A stretch of 64,000 nt of DNA, from positions 372,001-436,000 of the forward strand of contig CAVRZD010000006.1 of the NCBI GenBank assembly GCA_963725645.1. The letters run 5' to 3'. The notes below the pieces were generated by a model, which saw only the letters and a program-made list of their open reading frames with translations, had not been told where the DNA came from and did no database searches. Numbering within the stretch: the stretch's first letter is position 1; each line of letters opens with the position of its first letter. Made by a program: the position numbers and the translations under genes. Below, piece by piece: positions 42,897-51,638 of the stretch. This stretch comes from JALYZC01 sp963725645 (GTDB lineage: Bacteria > Actinomycetota > Thermoleophilia > Solirubrobacterales > Solirubrobacteraceae).

Positions 42897-43771
42897 AGCG
42901 CCAATCCCCCGTCGGCGCCGGCGAGCGCCGCCTGTGCGGGCGCCAGCATCCAGGCGGAGAGCCCGACGAGCACGAGCGCGCCGGCGTGCAGGCCGCCGAG
43001 GACGGGCGTGCGGCCGAGCGGCTCGCCGAGCACAAGCAGTCCGCCGAGGATCGAGACGAGGTTCGTCGTCGCCGTCATCAGCGCGATCACGGGCAGCGCG
43101 CGGCCGGTCTGCAGCGCGCGCTGAAAGCAGAAGAACGCGCCGGCGGTGGCGAGCGCGGCCGCGCCGAGCCACGGCGAGCGCAGGACGGCGCCGCCGCCGC
43201 CGCGCGACGCGACGTCGGTGAGCGTCTTGATCGCGAGGTCGGCGGCGCCGTAGAGCACGCCGCCGGCGGCGCCGAGGGTGGCGGCTCGCATGGCTGGAGC
43301 GGCGGGCGCGGCCGCGAGCGCGACGGCCACCACGCCGGCGGCGGCGAGGTACGCGGCAAGCGGCCCGGCCGTCACGGGCACCGAGTGCGCGCGCGCGTGG
43401 AGGCCGAGCGACAGCGCCGCCAGCGCGAGCGACATCACGGCCACGCCGCGCGCCTCCCCTGGCGTGACGCGGTGGCCCAGCACGCCGGCCGCCAGCGGGA
43501 CGCACAGCACGAGTCCGCCGGCGACGAAGGCCTGGACCAGGGAGAGCGGGGCATGTGACAGGGCGAGGACGTGCAGCGCCCATCCGGTCAGACCCAGCGC
43601 CAGGCCCGCGAGCCACGCTGGTGAGGCGAGCAGCCCGCGCAGTGTCGCCACCGGATGCCGCGGCGTCACGGGCGGGGCGCTCGCGGCGCCGCCGTGCTGC
43701 AGCAGGTATCCGAGGTTGAGCGCCACCGAGGCGGCCAGCGCGAGCCCCAGCCCCAGCCACACGCCGGTCAT
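42749..43771 (-). CDS. DMT/EamA-family membrane transporter
   Basis: The 340 residues have about ten membrane helices in two EamA-like halves (GVWLGLGLALAASVALNLGYLLQ...; LGAAGGVLYGAADLAIKTL...; PVIALMTATTNLVSILGGLLVLGEPLGR). The family exports or imports small metabolites; the substrate is unknown. The last 49 residues (SPPFSGAVRSSAAQPTS...) are low-complexity and encoded antisense to the DUF2127 gene, so they may be read-through from a lost stop. The start overlaps the esterase stop by ATGA. Confidence 0.82.
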   Translation of the reverse strand: MTGVWLGLGLALAASVALNLGYLLQHGGAASAPPVTPRHPVATLRGLLASPAWLAGLALGLTGWALHVLALSHAPLSLVQAFVAGGLVLCVPLAAGVLGHRVTPGEARGVAVMSLALAALSLGLHARAHSVPVTAGPLAAYLAAAGVVAVALAAAPAAPAMRAATLGAAGGVLYGAADLAIKTLTDVASRGGGGAVLRSPWLGAAALATAGAFFCFQRALQTGRALPVIALMTATTNLVSILGGLLVLGEPLGRTPVLGGLHAGALVLVGLSAWMLAPAQAALAGADGGLALQAGVLAAASPPFSGAVRSSAAQPTSRSRSARSASAPPLKPNRRFARSR

Positions 43772-44670
43772 CGGCGGAACCACTGGTCGGCGAACCGGAG
43801 CGCGGTGGGCGCCGTGTCGCGCCACAGCCGCCAGGAGTGGCGACCGGCGTACTCCGAGTATCGGACCGCGGCCCCCGCCGCCTGGAGCTGGGCCGCGAAC
43901 GTCGTGGACTGGCCGCGGTCGGCGTCGGCCATCCCGACGTACAGGAACGCGTGCAGCGGTAGCCGGCGCAGCCGTCCGACGAGCGCGGTGACGTAGACGG
44001 CGGGGCTGTAGGCGCGACGCAGCGCCGGGCCGGCGTGGGCGAACGGCCCGCTCGGGTCGGCACGGAAGTAGCCGGACCAGGACTCGACGATCCCGAAGTC
44101 GTTGAGGTGGTGCAGCGCGACGTTCATCGCGCCGAAGGCCCCCTCCGAGTTGCCGGCGATCGCGCGGTCGGCGCGATCGGGCAGGGTGGGCCAGCGCGCA
44201 TCGACCGCGCGGACGGTGTCGAGGACGAGGCTCTCGTAGCGGCCGGCCGGCGTGTCGGCCCACTCCGTGTCGGACTCATACGTGCCGTTGCGGCCGTCCA
44301 CCATCACGACGATGAAGGGCCGCAACGCACCGCCCGCCACGCCGACGTCCTGGTCGACGCCGACGTCCGCGACGTCGATGAATTCCCGCGGCCACCCCGG
44401 CGCCCCGTGGAGCAGGTACAGGACCGGGTAGCGCGTCGTCGGCGAGTAGCCGGGCGGCAGGTACACGAGGTAGGAGCGCCGCGCGTGCAGGGCCGGGGAG
44501 TAGAAGCGCTCGGAGACGAGCCGGCCGCTCGCGACGTGCGCGGGGTCGTGCGGCGGGTCGTAGCCCCGGTATACGTAGTAGTTGTGACCGTACGACGCGA
44601 CGCCGTAGAGCCCGGCGACGAGCCACGCCAGGACGACCGCGCCGACGACGAGCGTGCGCGCCGTCCTCAC
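43768..44670 (-). CDS. Membrane-anchored esterase-family hydrolase (PF00756)
   Basis: The 300 residues start at GTG 44670. An N-terminal helix (TLVVGAVVLAWLVAGLYGVASYG) anchors or exports the protein. The hydrolase then shows YLPPGYSPTTRYPVLYLLHGAPGWPREFID, the nucleophile AGNSEGAFGAMNVALHH (Ser about 175) and C-terminal GRHSWRLWRD with the His. It is a paralogue of the esterase at 3909, with the same GAMNVALHH and SWSGYF elements. It is coupled to the DMT transporter by a 4-nt overlap. Confidence 0.86.
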   Translation of the reverse strand: MRTARTLVVGAVVLAWLVAGLYGVASYGHNYYVYRGYDPPHDPAHVASGRLVSERFYSPALHARRSYLVYLPPGYSPTTRYPVLYLLHGAPGWPREFIDVADVGVDQDVGVAGGALRPFIVVMVDGRNGTYESDTEWADTPAGRYESLVLDTVRAVDARWPTLPDRADRAIAGNSEGAFGAMNVALHHLNDFGIVESWSGYFRADPSGPFAHAGPALRRAYSPAVYVTALVGRLRRLPLHAFLYVGMADADRGQSTTFAAQLQAAGAAVRYSEYAGRHSWRLWRDTAPTALRFADQWFRR

Positions 44671-44706
44671 GCCGGCCGCCTGGTCGCCGGCGTCGCGCTC
44701 GTCCTG

Positions 44707-45141
44707 GTGGCGGTGTGCGCGGGCATGGGCTGGCTCTACGTCCTTCGCGAGGCCGGCGCGCTGGATGCGGGCCCGCGCCTCTCGCGCGCCCTCCCGCTCG
44801 AGCAGCTCGCCCGCGGGGATGACCAGCCGCTGCTCCGCGTCGCGGTGGCGTGGGTGCCGGCCGGCGCGGCCGCCGGCCTCGCGCTGGCATGGGCGACGGG
44901 CTGGGGTGTCGCCCGCCGCGCGCTCGCCGTCGGCCTGATCGGCTTCCTCGTGCTCTTCGTCACCGGCGCGGTGTCCGACGCGATCGCCGTCAACGAGGCG
45001 GTCGTCTCGAAGCTCGGCGACCAGTTCTCGCACGGGGGCATCTGGGTCGAGGTCGCCTGCCTGATCATCGGCTCGCTGCTGATCGGGCGATGGTCATCGG
45101 CTGGCTCGCGGGCGTCGGTGCCGGTTGCCGGCCGGACGTGA
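44707..45141 (+). CDS. Small membrane protein, start uncertain
   Basis: GTG 44707 gives 144 residues with three to four helices (VAVCAGMGWLYVL, VAWVPAGAAAGLALAWATGWGVA, ALAVGLIGFLVLFVTGAVSDAIAVN, GIWVEVACLIIGSLLIG). The first helix seems to begin before the GTG (RLVAGVALVLVAV), so the true start may be further upstream, overlapping the divergent esterase. The 3' end overlaps the convergent DUF2156 gene by 77 bp. No family recognised. Confidence 0.6.
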   Translation: MAVCAGMGWLYVLREAGALDAGPRLSRALPLEQLARGDDQPLLRVAVAWVPAGAAAGLALAWATGWGVARRALAVGLIGFLVLFVTGAVSDAIAVNEAVVSKLGDQFSHGGIWVEVACLIIGSLLIGRWSSAGSRASVPVAGRT

Positions 45142-46162
45142 GCGGACGCCGCGCGGGCGCGCGCACGTAACCCTCGGCCTGCAGCACCCGCAGCGCGGCC
45201 AGCGGGAGCCGCGCGCGGCCCGCGTACACGAGGTAGCGGGGCCGCCATACCGGGAAGAACTTGTCGTTGAAGCGCACGAGGCGCTCGAGCTGGAAGCGCC
45301 GGTGGAGGCGCCGCAGCCCGAGGCGGGCGAGCCGGCGGCGCAGCGTCGGTCGCTCGTGCGGCGCCATGAGGTGCGCACAGCCGGCGAAGTTCAGGCTGAC
45401 CTCGCGCAGGCCGGCGTCGCGGGCGTGCTCGAGCGCGGCGACGACCATCGCCTCGTTGAGGCCGTTGGGCTCCTCGCCGAGGCGGCGCATGACGTCGAGC
45501 GAGAGCCCGTCCTCATAACGCACGAAGTGCAGGAAGGCCTGCAGCTCGCCGTCGGGGCCGCGGGCGAGCACGCACAGCCCGTCGCCGTCCTCGTCCGCGC
45601 TCCAGCGCCGGCCCAGCGTCATGGCGAAGCCGACGATGCGCGGCTGCGCGGCCCGCCAGCCGCGCTCGATCGCCTCCAGGGCCGCGGCCGTCCGGGGGTC
45701 GAGCTCGCGGGCGTCGGCGACTTCGACGGACCAGCCGCGGCGCCGGATCCGCGCGACCGACTGGCGGACCTTGCGCGCGGGCCGGCCCTCGAGCGAGAAG
45801 GCCTGCGGATCGACCACTGCCTCGCTGCCCATCTGCGTCGCGCGCAGGCCCAGCTCCCGGTACGCCTCCAGATGGCGCTCGGAGGCGCCCGTCAGCGCGA
45901 CCGCCCAGCGGCGCTCGCGGGCACAGGCCGCGAAGCTGTCGAGGATCGCCTCCGCGTTGTCCCGGGGGCCGATCGGGTCACCCGAGACCACCGCGGTTCC
46001 GCCGATCACGCGATACGCGAGCATCCCGCCGGCGGCGAAGTGGAAGCGCTTGTCGGCCCGCAGTGCGAACGGATCGAGCGAGTCGCGCGCGTGGGCGGCC
46101 ACCAGCGCAGCGGCCCGGCGGCGCTCCTCGGCGGTGTGACCGTCGGCTGCGGCGTCGCGCAT
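45065..46162 (-). CDS. DUF2156/LPG-synthase C-terminal domain protein
   Basis: The 365 residues match the soluble catalytic half of MprF/LysX: DPFALRADKRFHFAAGGMLAYRVIGGTAVVSGDPIGP, ALTGASERHLEAYRELGLRATQMGSEAVVDPQAFSLEG, RKVRQSVARIRRRGW, and FNDKFFPVWRPRYLVYAG. MprF enzymes add an amino acid from tRNA to phosphatidylglycerol. The membrane flippase half is absent, so it may be a soluble aminoacyltransferase acting on a lipid or small molecule. The ATG at 46162 is assumed. Confidence 0.82.
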   Translation of the reverse strand: MRDAAADGHTAEERRRAAALVAAHARDSLDPFALRADKRFHFAAGGMLAYRVIGGTAVVSGDPIGPRDNAEAILDSFAACARERRWAVALTGASERHLEAYRELGLRATQMGSEAVVDPQAFSLEGRPARKVRQSVARIRRRGWSVEVADARELDPRTAAALEAIERGWRAAQPRIVGFAMTLGRRWSADEDGDGLCVLARGPDGELQAFLHFVRYEDGLSLDVMRRLGEEPNGLNEAMVVAALEHARDAGLREVSLNFAGCAHLMAPHERPTLRRRLARLGLRRLHRRFQLERLVRFNDKFFPVWRPRYLVYAGRARLPLAALRVLQAEGYVRAPARRPLTSGRQPAPTPASQPMTIARSAASR

Positions 46163-46248
46163 TGCCGGAGCGTGCAGCACCGCATGTTGGGTCTGGCGCG
46201 GACGCCGTTGCGTTGGTGTTGGAAGCTGTTGCGGCTGTGTTAGCGCGC

Positions 46249-47691
46249 CTACGCAGGCGATTCCGCGGACGGAAGGCGCAGCACGAAGCGCGCGCCGGGG
46301 TCGCCCGCGTGCTCGAGCGCCAGGGATCCGCCCATGCGCTCCGCCAGCTCGCGGCCGATCGCGAGGCCGAGCCCGAAGCCACCACCGTTGCCCTGTGCGC
46401 TGCCGCGGCGAAAGCGCTCGAAGATGGCCTCCTGCTCGTCGGCCTGCACCCCCGGGCCGCGGTCGGTCACGCTGATCTCGGCGTACCCGTTCTCGTGGCT
46501 GAGCTCCACCTCCACCGGGAGGTCGAGCGGCGTAAAGCGCAGCGCGTTGTCGACCAGGATGCGGATGATCCGCGCCACTCCGCCGGGGTCGGCCTCGGCC
46601 CACACCGCCTCGTCCGGGGCCTCGACCCGCAGCGCCAGGTGGTGCTCGCGGACGCGCAGCTCGAACTCCGACGCCGCGGCCCGGCACATCTCGCCGAGCT
46701 CGATCGGCTCGCGCCGCAGCTCGACGTCGGCGTCCAGCCGGCTGAGGTCGAGCAGGTCGGCCGCCAGCGCGCTCAGACGGCGTGACTGGTCCCGGGCGCG
46801 CGCGACCTGCTCGCGGGCGTCGGCGACGTCGGGTGGGTCGACGCCGAGGTCGTCGTCGGCGAGCTCCAGCACCCCGTGCAGCGAGGCGAGCGGCGTGCGC
46901 AGCTCGTGCGAAGCCGTGGCGACGAACCGTTTGCGCGCCTCCTCCTGGGCGCGGAGCTGGGTCTGCATCGACGTGAACGCCCGCGCGAGGTCCCCGATCT
47001 CGTCGTGCCCGCGGTCGCGGGGCGCCTCCTCGCTGAGGCCGCGCTCCCCGAGCCGCAGCGCCGCCTCGCGCAGGCGACGGAGCCGGCGCAGCAGCGTGGT
47101 GGCCAGCCCGATGCCGATCACGACCGCGATGGCGAATCCGGCCAGCGCGGCGGTGAGGAACGCCTGCTTCACCGTGTCGACGGACCGCGCCACGTCCCCG
47201 AGGTGCTCCCGGAGCGCCAGCACGTAGGGCCGTCCGTTGATCTTCAGGGGCACGGCCACGCGGGCCACGCCCTGCGATCCGCCGACGGTGGTCGATATCG
47301 GCCGGCGCCGTGTCAGCGCGAGGCCGACGTCGCCGAAGGAGTCGCGGGGGTCGTCCGTGTCGATGCGCGACGACCCGACGCGGGGCCGCGTGTCGACGAC
47401 CGGGCGCAGGCCGGCGTCGAACAGCACCACACGCGCGTTGGCGCGGCGCTCGAGCGTGCGCAGGAGCGGCGCCAGCCTGGCCGTGTCGTTGGGGCCGCGG
47501 AGCTCGGCGTCCTGGAAGGCCGTGCGCGAGGAGAGCGCGGTGGACAGTAGCGCCCGGACCTCCTCGTCCTGCAGCCGCCGTTCGAGCGGCGGCAGCAGCG
47601 TGAGGGCCGCGACGGCGAGCGTGACGGCGCTCGTGAGCAGCAGCGCCAGCACCAGCCGCACCCGCAGGCCCGGGGGGCGCAGCCTGCGCAC
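46249..47691 (-). CDS. Two-component sensor histidine kinase
   Basis: The 480 residues start at GTG 47691. TM1 (about 11-33) and TM2 (about 176-200) enclose an extracytoplasmic sensor of about 140 residues. A HAMP segment, the H-box ATASHELRTPLASL (His262), and the N (LVDNALRF), G1 (DRGPGV) and G2 (GLGLAIG) boxes follow. It is an HPK1/EnvZ-like kinase with the response regulator 3 nt upstream. The signal is unknown. Confidence 0.93.
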   Translation of the reverse strand: MRRLRPPGLRVRLVLALLLTSAVTLAVAALTLLPPLERRLQDEEVRALLSTALSSRTAFQDAELRGPNDTARLAPLLRTLERRANARVVLFDAGLRPVVDTRPRVGSSRIDTDDPRDSFGDVGLALTRRRPISTTVGGSQGVARVAVPLKINGRPYVLALREHLGDVARSVDTVKQAFLTAALAGFAIAVVIGIGLATTLLRRLRRLREAALRLGERGLSEEAPRDRGHDEIGDLARAFTSMQTQLRAQEEARKRFVATASHELRTPLASLHGVLELADDDLGVDPPDVADAREQVARARDQSRRLSALAADLLDLSRLDADVELRREPIELGEMCRAAASEFELRVREHHLALRVEAPDEAVWAEADPGGVARIIRILVDNALRFTPLDLPVEVELSHENGYAEISVTDRGPGVQADEQEAIFERFRRGSAQGNGGGFGLGLAIGRELAERMGGSLALEHAGDPGARFVLRLPSAESPA

Positions 47692-47694
47692 GAC

Positions 47695-48429
47695 CTACGG
47701 GCCCTTCAGGCGATACCCCGCGCCGCGCACCGTCAGGATCAGCGCCGGCGACTCGGGGCGCTCCTCGAGCTTCTCGCGCAGGTGGCGCACGTGGACGTCG
47801 ATGGCGCGCGGGTCGCGGTAGGCGCTGTCGCCCCAGATCGCCCGCAGCAGCTCCTGACGGTTGAACAGGCGGCCGGGGTCGCCCATCAGGCGGTTGAGCA
47901 GCTCGAACTCGGAGAACGTGAGCTGCACGGGCTCGCCGGCCAGGGTGACCTCGCGGCTCGCGCGGTCGAGGCGCACGTCGCCGGCGGTGAGGACGTCCTG
48001 GTCGAAGCCGCGCGGCCCGGCCCGACGGAGCACCGCGCGAATGCGGCTGCGCAGCTCCGCGAGGCCGAACGGCTTGGTGACGTAGTCGTCCGCGCCGGCC
48101 TCGAGGCCGAGCACGGCGTCCGCCTCGCTGTCGCGCGCCGTGAGCATGATCACCGGCACGACGTTGCGCCGCGCCCGCAGCTCGCGGCACACGGCGTTGC
48201 CGTCCGGGCCCGGGCCGAGCGCGACGTCCAGCAGGATCACGTCGGGGTCGTCGGTGGTGGCGTGGTCCAGCGCCGAGCGCGCGTCGGGGACCGCGAGCAC
48301 CCGGTGCCCTTCGCGCGCGAAGGAGCGGCGCAACATCTCGCGCAACGGCGCCTCGTCATCCACGACGAGGATATTCAGCGGGGTGGCCTCGCCCACGTCT
48401 GTGGAAGAGGCTAGCTCAAGGGTCCTCAT
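47695..48429 (-). CDS. OmpR/PhoB-family response regulator
   Basis: The 244 residues start at ATG 48429. The receiver has DDE (about 24-26), the phosphoacceptor Asp68 in VILLDVALG, and Lys119 in YVTKPFG. The winged-helix domain reads LTFSEFELLNRLMGDPGRLFNRQELLRAIWGD...IDVHVRHLREKLEERPESPALILTVRGAGYRL. It is co-transcribed with the kinase. A large nested inverted repeat lies 30 nt upstream of the start and could be its operator. Confidence 0.94.
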   Translation of the reverse strand: MRTLELASSTDVGEATPLNILVVDDEAPLREMLRRSFAREGHRVLAVPDARSALDHATTDDPDVILLDVALGPGPDGNAVCRELRARRNVVPVIMLTARDSEADAVLGLEAGADDYVTKPFGLAELRSRIRAVLRRAGPRGFDQDVLTAGDVRLDRASREVTLAGEPVQLTFSEFELLNRLMGDPGRLFNRQELLRAIWGDSAYRDPRAIDVHVRHLREKLEERPESPALILTVRGAGYRLKGP

Positions 48430-48457
48430 GAGGGGCCATACAGCGACGGATCGGGGC

Positions 48458-48525
48458 ACGGGGAGCGCCGGGGCCAGCGGGCTGCAGCCAGCCGTCAAAC
48501 GAACTGCAGCTTCGGCGCTCCCCGT
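48458..48525. repeat. Nested inverted repeat between response regulator and MFS genes
   Basis: A 13-bp perfect inverted repeat (ACGGGGAGCGCCG, 48458-48470, with its complement at 48513-48525) encloses a 7-bp one (GCTGCAG/CTGCAGC). No T run follows on either strand, so it is not a standard terminator. It lies in the 5' region of the two-component operon. Confidence 0.6.
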
Positions 48526-48608
48526 CCCCCGAACGCGCCGCGAAACAGGTGGGCGGAGACTGCGCCGTCAGCAAACGGCCGGAGTCTCAAAAAGAGATAA
48601 AGGCCCAG

Positions 48609-49820
48609 CTACGATCGCGTTAGCGCCCGCGCGGGCGCGCGTGTGGTACTCCTGGTCCCGGCCGCCACGGCGGCGGTGATCAGGGCGGCGGCGGCCGCGA
48701 CCCAGAAGGCCGCGCCGTACCCGGCGGCGCCGGCGACCGCGCCCGCGAGCGGCCCGCCGAGCCCCATGCCGATGTCGAAGAACGCGGTGAAGATCCCCAG
48801 CGCCGCGCCGCGGCGTTCGTCGTCCGCCCGCTGGACCACGAGCAGCGCGAGCGACGGATACAGGGTCGAGAAGCCCAGGCCCATGATCAGCGCTCCCGCC
48901 AGCGCCGCCGGGAGGGTGTGCGCGGCGCCGATGACCGCGAGCCCGGCCGCCTCGGCGCACGCCGCTCCCACGGCGGTGCGCTTCGGTCCGAGCACGTCGG
49001 GCAGGCGGCCGCCGACCGTTCGCGCGATCACCACCGCGGCCGCGAACGCCGTGAACACCGCAGCGCCGTGGCCGATGCCGCGGTTCGCCAGGTGCAGCAC
49101 GAGGAAGCCCGCGAGCGCCGCGTAGCCGAGGTTCGCCAGCGCCAGCGCCGCGCCCGGCCGCACGGCCGCCCGCGGGATCAGCGGCGGTCGCGGGCCCGGC
49201 GGCGGCGGGGTGTGCGCGTCCGGGACGGTGCGCGCCACGAAGGCGCCGCACAAGGGAGAGATCGCCGCGAACGCCCACACGAGGTCGTAGCCGCCCAGCG
49301 AGAGCAGCCCCTCGCCGATCAACGGGCCGATCGCCAGCGCCGACCAGATCGCGAGTCCGAACAGCCCGATCGCGCGGCCGCGCCGGTCGGGCGGTGCGAG
49401 GTCGACCGTCCAGGTGGCGCCGGCGGTGAACACGCAGCCCTCGCCCGCCCCCAGCGCGAAGCGCGCGACCAGCAGGCCCGGCACGCCCGCCGGGACGAAG
49501 TACAGGACTCCGGCGAGCGCCGCGAACAGCGCGCCGACGACCACGACCACGCGCCGCCCGCGCGCATCCGCGACGCGCCCGGCCACCGGCCGGCACAGCA
49601 CGGCGGTCAGCGCGAAGGCGCCGGTGACGACACCGACCGCGAGGTCGCCGGCTCCGATCGGGCCCTTCACGTACCGGGGCAGCACGGGCAGCACGGCGCC
49701 CAGGCCGAGGAAGGCCAGCAGCGCCGCCACGAACACGCCGACGAAGGCCGTGCGCGCCGGGCGCTCGGACACCGCGCGAGCGCCAAGCGTCCGCGCCCGG
49801 CTGATGACGGGGGCCTCCAT
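48609..49820 (-). CDS. MFS transporter
   Basis: The 403 residues start at ATG 49820, with 12 predicted helices. Motif A is visible after TM2 (GRVADARGRRVVVVVGALFA). The N-half has VFVAALLAFLGLGAVLPVLPRYVKGPIG and the C-half ALIMGLGFSTLYPSLALLVVQRADDERRGAALGIFTAFFDIGMGLGGPLAG. The form is that of drug/H+ antiporters of the DHA1 or arabinose-efflux type; the substrate is unknown. It lies upstream of the two-component operon on the same strand, 179 bp apart. Confidence 0.88.
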   Translation of the reverse strand: MEAPVISRARTLGARAVSERPARTAFVGVFVAALLAFLGLGAVLPVLPRYVKGPIGAGDLAVGVVTGAFALTAVLCRPVAGRVADARGRRVVVVVGALFAALAGVLYFVPAGVPGLLVARFALGAGEGCVFTAGATWTVDLAPPDRRGRAIGLFGLAIWSALAIGPLIGEGLLSLGGYDLVWAFAAISPLCGAFVARTVPDAHTPPPPGPRPPLIPRAAVRPGAALALANLGYAALAGFLVLHLANRGIGHGAAVFTAFAAAVVIARTVGGRLPDVLGPKRTAVGAACAEAAGLAVIGAAHTLPAALAGALIMGLGFSTLYPSLALLVVQRADDERRGAALGIFTAFFDIGMGLGGPLAGAVAGAAGYGAAFWVAAAAALITAAVAAGTRSTTRAPARALTRS

Positions 49821-49962
49821 CCCGCGGCCAGCGTAGTCGGCCACGCCCGCCCGGCGCGCCGCGCACCGCCGCGGACAGATTCTCTAGACTGAATCGACTG
49901 CGCCGCGGCGACAGCGCCTTCGCTCGGCACCACGCAGTCCCACCACGACCCGGGGAATCCTG

Positions 49963-50127
49963 ATGGCCCGCGGAGACGTCCGTATCGCGATCACCCTCGC
50001 CTGCGAGGAGTGCAAGCGGCGGAACTACCAGACGAACAAGAGCAAGCGCAACAACCCCGACCGCGTCCAGCTGCGGAAGTACTGCCGCTGGTGCCGTCGC
50101 CACACCGACCATCGCGAGACCCGCTAG
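49963..50127 (+). CDS. rpmG: 50S ribosomal protein L33
   Basis: The 54-residue protein begins MARGDVRIAITLACEECKRRNYQ and ends RHTDHRETR. It keeps the two CxxC pairs (CEEC, CRWC), so it is the zinc-binding (C+) form of L33. ATG 49963 is followed 8 nt after the stop by secE, as in most actinobacteria, where rpmG leads this operon. The upstream promoter region overlaps the divergent MFS gene's 5' side. Confidence 0.96.
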   Translation: MARGDVRIAITLACEECKRRNYQTNKSKRNNPDRVQLRKYCRWCRRHTDHRETR

Positions 50128-50135
50128 GCGGTCGG

Positions 50136-50654
50136 ATGGCGCGCGACCGCAAGAGGGCCAAGCAGCGACAGCAGCGTCGCGCACGGGCGGGTTCCCGCGC
50201 CGCGTCCGCGAGCGACCGCGCGTCGCAGCGGCGCGACGGGGACGAGCTCGCCCCTCCGAACCCGCTCGAGCACGCATCGGCCGACGCCGATCTCGCCGAG
50301 GTCTCCGAGCGCACGGGCCTCCCGGCCGAGGAATTCATCGGCGACGAGAAGGGCGGGGTGTACGAGGACGAGGTCACCCCGGCCGAGGAGGAGCCCGGCG
50401 AGGAGGCCGCGATCCGTCCGTCCCGCCGCCGCCGCGGCGAGCCGACCGCCGGCGGCGAGGCGCCGAAGCGCGGCGGCAACCGCTTCGTCAACTTCCTGCG
50501 TGCCTGCGTGGTCGAGCTCGGCCGCGTACAGTGGCCGGACCGCAAGCAGGTCACCCAGGCCACCGGCGTCGTGCTGGGCTTCGTGGTGATCGCCGGCGCA
50601 TACCTCGGCCTGCTCGACGCCGTCTGGTCGCGCGTGGTCGACGCCATCCTCTGA
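50136..50654 (+). CDS. secE: Preprotein translocase subunit SecE with long N-terminal extension
   Basis: The 172 residues end in the SecE core (NFLRACVVELGRVQWPDRKQVTQATGVVLGFVVIAGAYLGLLDAVW), with one membrane helix. About 110 residues precede it: a basic Arg/Gln-rich start and then an acidic, Pro-rich stretch. This is much longer than the usual 60-130 residues. SecE clamps SecY in the translocon. The gene lies between rpmG and nusG, the standard position. Confidence 0.95.
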   Translation: MARDRKRAKQRQQRRARAGSRAASASDRASQRRDGDELAPPNPLEHASADADLAEVSERTGLPAEEFIGDEKGGVYEDEVTPAEEEPGEEAAIRPSRRRRGEPTAGGEAPKRGGNRFVNFLRACVVELGRVQWPDRKQVTQATGVVLGFVVIAGAYLGLLDAVWSRVVDAIL

Positions 50655-50689
50655 CAACCCTGACGAGCAAAGGCAAGCCGCTCACCAAC

Positions 50690-51211
50690 ATGTTCCGCTG
50701 GTACGTCGTCAACACCTATTCCGGGCACGAGAACAAGGTCAAGCACAACCTCGAGCACCGCGTGGTCTCGCTCAACCAGCAGCGCGCCGTGCGCCAGGTC
50801 GTCGTGCCGACCGAGTCCGTCTCGGAGATGAAGGACAACCAGAAGGTCACCACCGAGAAGCGCACCATGCCGGGCTACGTGCTCGTCAACATGGAGCTCA
50901 ACGACGACTCCTGGCAGCTGGTCAAGGGCACCCCCGGGGTGACCGGCTTCGTCGGGGCCTCGAACGAACCGGTGCCCCTCACGCAGCCCGAGGTCGACCG
51001 CCTGCTCCACCGCGAGACGGCCGAGCGCCCGCGCACCCGCGCCCAGTTCTCGATCGGCGAGTCGGTCAAGGTCATCTCCGGCCCGCTGTCGGACTTCAGC
51101 GGCGAGATCTCCGAGATCAACGAGGACGCCGGCAAGCTCAAGGTCCTGGTATCCATCTTCGGCCGGGAGACGCCGGTGGAAGTCGGGTTCGACCAGGTGA
51201 AGAAGATCTAG
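50690..51211 (+). CDS. nusG: Transcription termination/antitermination protein NusG
   Basis: The 173 residues include the NGN domain (WYVVNTYSGHENKVKHNLEHRV, MPGYVLVNMELNDDSWQLVKGTPGVTGFVG) and the KOW domain (FSIGESVKVISGPLSDFSGEISEINEDAGKLKVLVSIFGRETPVEVGFDQVKKI). It binds the RNA polymerase clamp and links it to ribosomes or Rho. It lies 35 nt after secE and 2 nt before rplK. Confidence 0.97.
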   Translation: MFRWYVVNTYSGHENKVKHNLEHRVVSLNQQRAVRQVVVPTESVSEMKDNQKVTTEKRTMPGYVLVNMELNDDSWQLVKGTPGVTGFVGASNEPVPLTQPEVDRLLHRETAERPRTRAQFSIGESVKVISGPLSDFSGEISEINEDAGKLKVLVSIFGRETPVEVGFDQVKKI

Positions 51212-51213
51212 CC

Positions 51214-51636
51214 GTGGCGAAGAAGGTCCTCACAACGATCAAGCTCCAGGCCGTCGGCGGCCAGGCCAGCCCGGCGCCGCCGGTCGGTCCCGCCCTGGGC
51301 CAGCACGGGATCAACATCATGGAGTTCTGCAAGGCGTTCAACGCGCAGACGCAGCAGGACACCGGCACGGTCATCCCGGTCGTGATCACCGTCTACGAGG
51401 ACCGCTCGTTCACCTTCATCACGAAGAGCCCGCCCGCCGCGGTGCTGATCAAGCAGGCCGCCGGGATCGAGAAGGGCTCGGGCGAGCCCAACCGCGAGAA
51501 GGTCGGTCAGGTGAGCATGGACCAGGTCCGCCAGATCGCCGAGCGCAAGCTCGACGACCTCAACGCGCACGATGTCGACCAGGCGGCGAAGATCATCGCC
51601 GGCACCGCGCGCAGCATGGGCGTGGAGGTCGTCTAG
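51214..51636 (+). CDS. rplK: 50S ribosomal protein L11
   Basis: The 140 residues start at GTG 51214. The KLQAVGGQASPAPPVGPALGQHGINIMEFCKAFNAQT N-domain is canonical, including the Pro-rich loop where thiopeptides bind. The C-domain (KSPPAAVLIKQAAGI...) binds 23S rRNA at the GTPase-associated centre. It is tightly packed between nusG and rplA. Confidence 0.98.
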   Translation: MAKKVLTTIKLQAVGGQASPAPPVGPALGQHGINIMEFCKAFNAQTQQDTGTVIPVVITVYEDRSFTFITKSPPAAVLIKQAAGIEKGSGEPNREKVGQVSMDQVRQIAERKLDDLNAHDVDQAAKIIAGTARSMGVEVV

Positions 51637-51638
51637 CC

